From NCBI GenBank assembly GCA_947176425.1, contig CAMWQV010000009.1, positions 1 to 14,844 of the forward strand: DNA of 14,844 nucleotides. Direction: 5' to 3'. A program made the position numbers and the translations under genes. The stretch is from an uncultured Clostridia bacterium. Its GTDB lineage: Bacteria; Bacillota; Clostridia; Oscillospirales; Oscillospiraceae. Below, piece by piece: positions 13,903 through 14,844 of the stretch. Positions within the stretch are counted from its first letter, which is position 1; each line of letters begins with the position of its first letter. The notes under the pieces were generated by a model. The model ran no database searches and was not told the DNA's origin. It saw only the letters and a program-made list of their open reading frames with translations.

Positions 13903-14158
13903 CCTCTTTATCTGTATCGTTGTCCACTACCTTGGCATACTTGATGAAGTCTTCCAGGGACATGCTGTACTTGACCTCTGTTGCCTCAACCTTAAGGCAA
14001 GGCTTGCCAACTTCCTTGTCGAGCTGTGCCTTTGCCCTAGGAGACAACTGGTAAGGATAAGTATGAACTTCCATGTCTGTGATCTTGCCTGCCTTGATGT
14101 CTACATTGCCGTAAATGTAGTCGATGAGAGTTACGGTACGGGTGATGTTCTTTTCCAT
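13883..14158 (-). CDS. gp6-like histone-like DNA-binding protein, copy 1
   Basis: A 91-aa protein with start EKNITRTVTLIDYIYGNVDI, centre LSPRAKAQLDKEVGKPCLKV, then EATEVKYSMSLEDFIKYAKV and an acidic tail (DNDTDKEDGEKND). It shares this layout with the 101-aa protein at 12944-13249 and, more loosely, with phi29 p6, which wraps DNA and activates initiation at the origins. Two diverged copies suggest an old duplication, perhaps with one copy acting as a regulator. The start is well supported by AAAGGAG 8 nt before the ATG. A cluster of hairpins precedes it. Confidence 0.62.
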   Translation of the reverse strand: MEKNITRTVTLIDYIYGNVDIKAGKITDMEVHTYPYQLSPRAKAQLDKEVGKPCLKVEATEVKYSMSLEDFIKYAKVVDNDTDKEDGEKND

Positions 14159-14187
14159 GGTTGTTTCTCCTTTAATTGTGTTTTGTT

Positions 14188-14247
14188 CCGGTAAACACCG
14201 GCAGAAACGTCCAATACCTTGGGCGCTTCTGCCTGGGCTTACAGCCC
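14188..14247 (-). other. Three tandem RNA hairpins before a gp6-like gene
   Basis: In transcription order: GGGCT-GTA-AGCCC (14247-14235); a long stem of 9 bp (one G-U) plus 4 bp (14232-14201, GCAGAAGCG ... CCAA-GGTA-TTGG ... CGTTTCTGC); and CCGGT-GTTT-ACCGG (14201-14188), which shares one base with the second. They fill the 93-base gap between the 60-aa and 91-aa genes and end about 15 nt before the ribosome site. Possible roles are RNA processing, stabilisation or attenuation; no U-tract is visible. Confidence 0.6.
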
Positions 14248-14251
14248 CATG

Positions 14252-14434
14252 TTATAGTGTTGAACGTACCTTACTTATTAATGAAGCTATTCTAGAGGCC
14301 TCTGATACATATCTTTCCTTTTCCGCTCCTACGCTTTCACGTGCGTAAGAATAACAATCTTCTCTTGCTTCTCTTAATGCACACAAAATAGTGATTTTCT
14401 CCTCTAATGTAAGAGTGATATTAATGTTTTCCAT
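14252..14434 (-). CDS. First early protein (60 aa), helical, unknown
   Basis: A 60-aa protein starting MENINITLTLEEKITILCAL, predicted almost wholly helical (REAREDCYSYARESVGAEKE, then SRIASLISKV). AAAGGAG lies 7 nt before the ATG. It is the first gene after the early promoter near the right end, where phage genes that interfere with host functions are often found. I recognise no family. The supported ribosome site and promoter make it likely real. Confidence 0.7.
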   Translation of the reverse strand: MENINITLTLEEKITILCALREAREDCYSYARESVGAEKERYVSEASRIASLISKVRSTL

Positions 14435-14478
14435 TGGTTGTTCTCCTTTACTTTTATATTTGTTTTGTTCCTTTCTGA

Positions 14479-14494
14479 TGATATAAGTATAGCA
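14479..14494 (-). promoter_or_regulatory. Early promoter with extended -10
   Basis: On the minus strand TGCTATACT (14494-14486) is an extended -10; the -35 region (around 14509-14514, ATACAT) is poor. The same TATGCTATA core occurs in the promoter at 402-436. The start near 14479 gives a leader of about 45 nt to the ATG at 14434. Two TATGAAC direct repeats (+ strand 14512-14518 and 14523-14529), 11 bp apart, lie at and just beyond the -35 and could be an activator or repressor site. Confidence 0.65.
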
Positions 14495-14511
14495 TATATG
14501 GATATTTAATG

Positions 14512-14529
14512 TATGAACAAACTATGAAC
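14512..14529 (+). repeat. Helical-phase direct repeat TATGAAC x2
   Basis: TATGAAC occurs at 14512-14518 and again at 14523-14529, 11 bp apart, so both face the same side of the helix. The pair sits over the weak -35 region of the early promoter, as expected for a regulator site. A GTTAAC palindrome follows at about 14535-14540. Confidence 0.5.
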
Positions 14530-14565
14530 GATTTGTTAACAATATAGACTGGTTGTGTGATAATG

Positions 14566-14647
14566 TACTTCGCCAGGTGAGGTATTAGGTGGACTGAAAT
14601 GGCTGGTGAAATACTTTATCAGGTGAGGTATTAGGTGTCCTGAAATG
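14566..14647 (+). repeat. 46-bp-period direct repeat near the right end
   Basis: Bases 14566-14601 and 14612-14647 share about 31 of 36 positions, including CAGGTGAGGTATTAGGTG and CTGAAATG. The first 22 bases of the first unit are the exact reverse complement of 463-484. A weaker relative (ATACCAGGTG) occurs at about 14721-14730. The position upstream of the early promoter and near the presumed genome end fits binding sites for a replication or transcription regulator. Confidence 0.75.
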
Positions 14648-14844
14648 ATGATTTGAGAAGTGATTATTTTCGATGTCAAAATGCATAACATTTGTATGCT
14701 GAAATTGACGGTAAAATGCGATACCAGGTGTTCGTTATTTTGCAATATTGGGCACCAGATTTTGTTGTGAATTGTGACGAAAAAATTTTGTTCGTCAATT
14801 TACACAAATATAGGCCGATTGAGAGGGAATTTTGACCCCCTGAT
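14648..14844. other. AT-rich right-terminal region without genes
   Basis: No convincing gene. An open frame at 14536-14745 on the minus strand covers the repeats, has no ribosome site and an odd composition. Apart from the TGACGAA dyad and a diverged repeat, the stretch is AT-rich with short A/T runs, as expected near a replication origin. Whether 14844 is a true genome end carrying terminal protein cannot be told from this window. Confidence 0.5.
14775..14797. promoter_or_regulatory. Inverted pair of Spo0A-box-like motifs TGACGAA
   Basis: TGACGAA (14775-14781) and TTCGTCA (14791-14797) form a perfect 7-bp dyad around AAAATTTTG. Each arm matches TGNCGAA, the relaxed Spo0A box. In phi29, Spo0A represses early promoters and inhibits replication from sites near the genome ends. 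The dyad might equally belong to a phage regulator or be a hairpin. Confidence 0.35.

Noticed and set aside
463..14587. The 22-bp inverted pair as terminal inverted repeats or a transposon boundary
   Set aside because: The left copy is internal between two genes, there is no transposase or target duplication, and everything between is a coherent phage genome.
14536..14745. Minus-strand frame of 69 codons over the right-end repeats
   Set aside because: No ribosome site, His/Ser/Ile-rich odd composition, and it is made of the direct repeats and lies upstream of the early promoter.
1..14844. CRISPR arrays, tRNA or rRNA genes
   Set aside because: No regularly spaced repeats of the right size and no cloverleaf or rRNA-like stretch noticed on reading either strand.

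Overview
The window is most of the genome of a small phi29-like podovirus (protein-primed replication, Salasmaviridae/Guelinviridae-type gene set), probably infecting a Gram-positive, low-GC Firmicute. The evidence is a protein-primed family B DNA polymerase next to a terminal-protein candidate, a gp16-type packaging ATPase, and the scaffold, capsid, tail-knob, connector and lower-collar set of phi29. Strong AAGGAGG-type ribosome sites and a perfect Firmicute-type parS site (TGTTTCACGTGAAACA) agree with this. All supported genes lie on the minus strand, so the window reads from right to left.

Right end (14844 to about 12241), early region: about 400 bases without a convincing gene carry a 46-bp direct repeat, a pair of inverted TGACGAA boxes and an extended -10 promoter. 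Small early genes follow: a 60-aa protein, two gp6-like histone-like paralogues (91 and 101 aa), a basic 73-aa protein, a 52-aa protein, a 143-aa probable ssDNA-binding protein, and 58- and 80-aa unknowns. Stable RNA hairpins punctuate these genes. The parS site lies immediately upstream of the ribosome site of the 52-aa gene.

Middle (12102 to 9286), replication: a terminal-protein candidate (TTG start) abuts the DNA polymerase, TAA directly followed by ATG.

Junction (9285 to 9075): a near-consensus promoter (TTGACA-N17-TAAAAT) is overlaid by an 11-bp dyad. It is followed by a 117-nt GC-rich RNA element whose ends pair over 12 bp. The element carries AACC and GGUU at nearly the positions of the interlocking loops of phi29 packaging RNA (pRNA). 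It sits as the leader of the packaging ATPase gene and is the most striking feature of the window.

Late region (9074 to 574): packaging ATPase, scaffold, major capsid protein, tail knob, a lysis cassette (two coiled-coil proteins, a holin candidate, an amidase and a second membrane protein), connector/portal, and a lower-collar protein enlarged by Thr/Asp-rich stretches. After a 236-base intergenic region with another extended -10 promoter, a gene truncated by the window edge begins at 337. The appendage and tail-tip lysin genes expected of such a phage would lie beyond base 1.

The parS site and Spo0A-box-like motifs recall the known phi29 strategy of entering the forespore with host Spo0J while Spo0A represses early transcription. 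Here that is an inference from motifs only.
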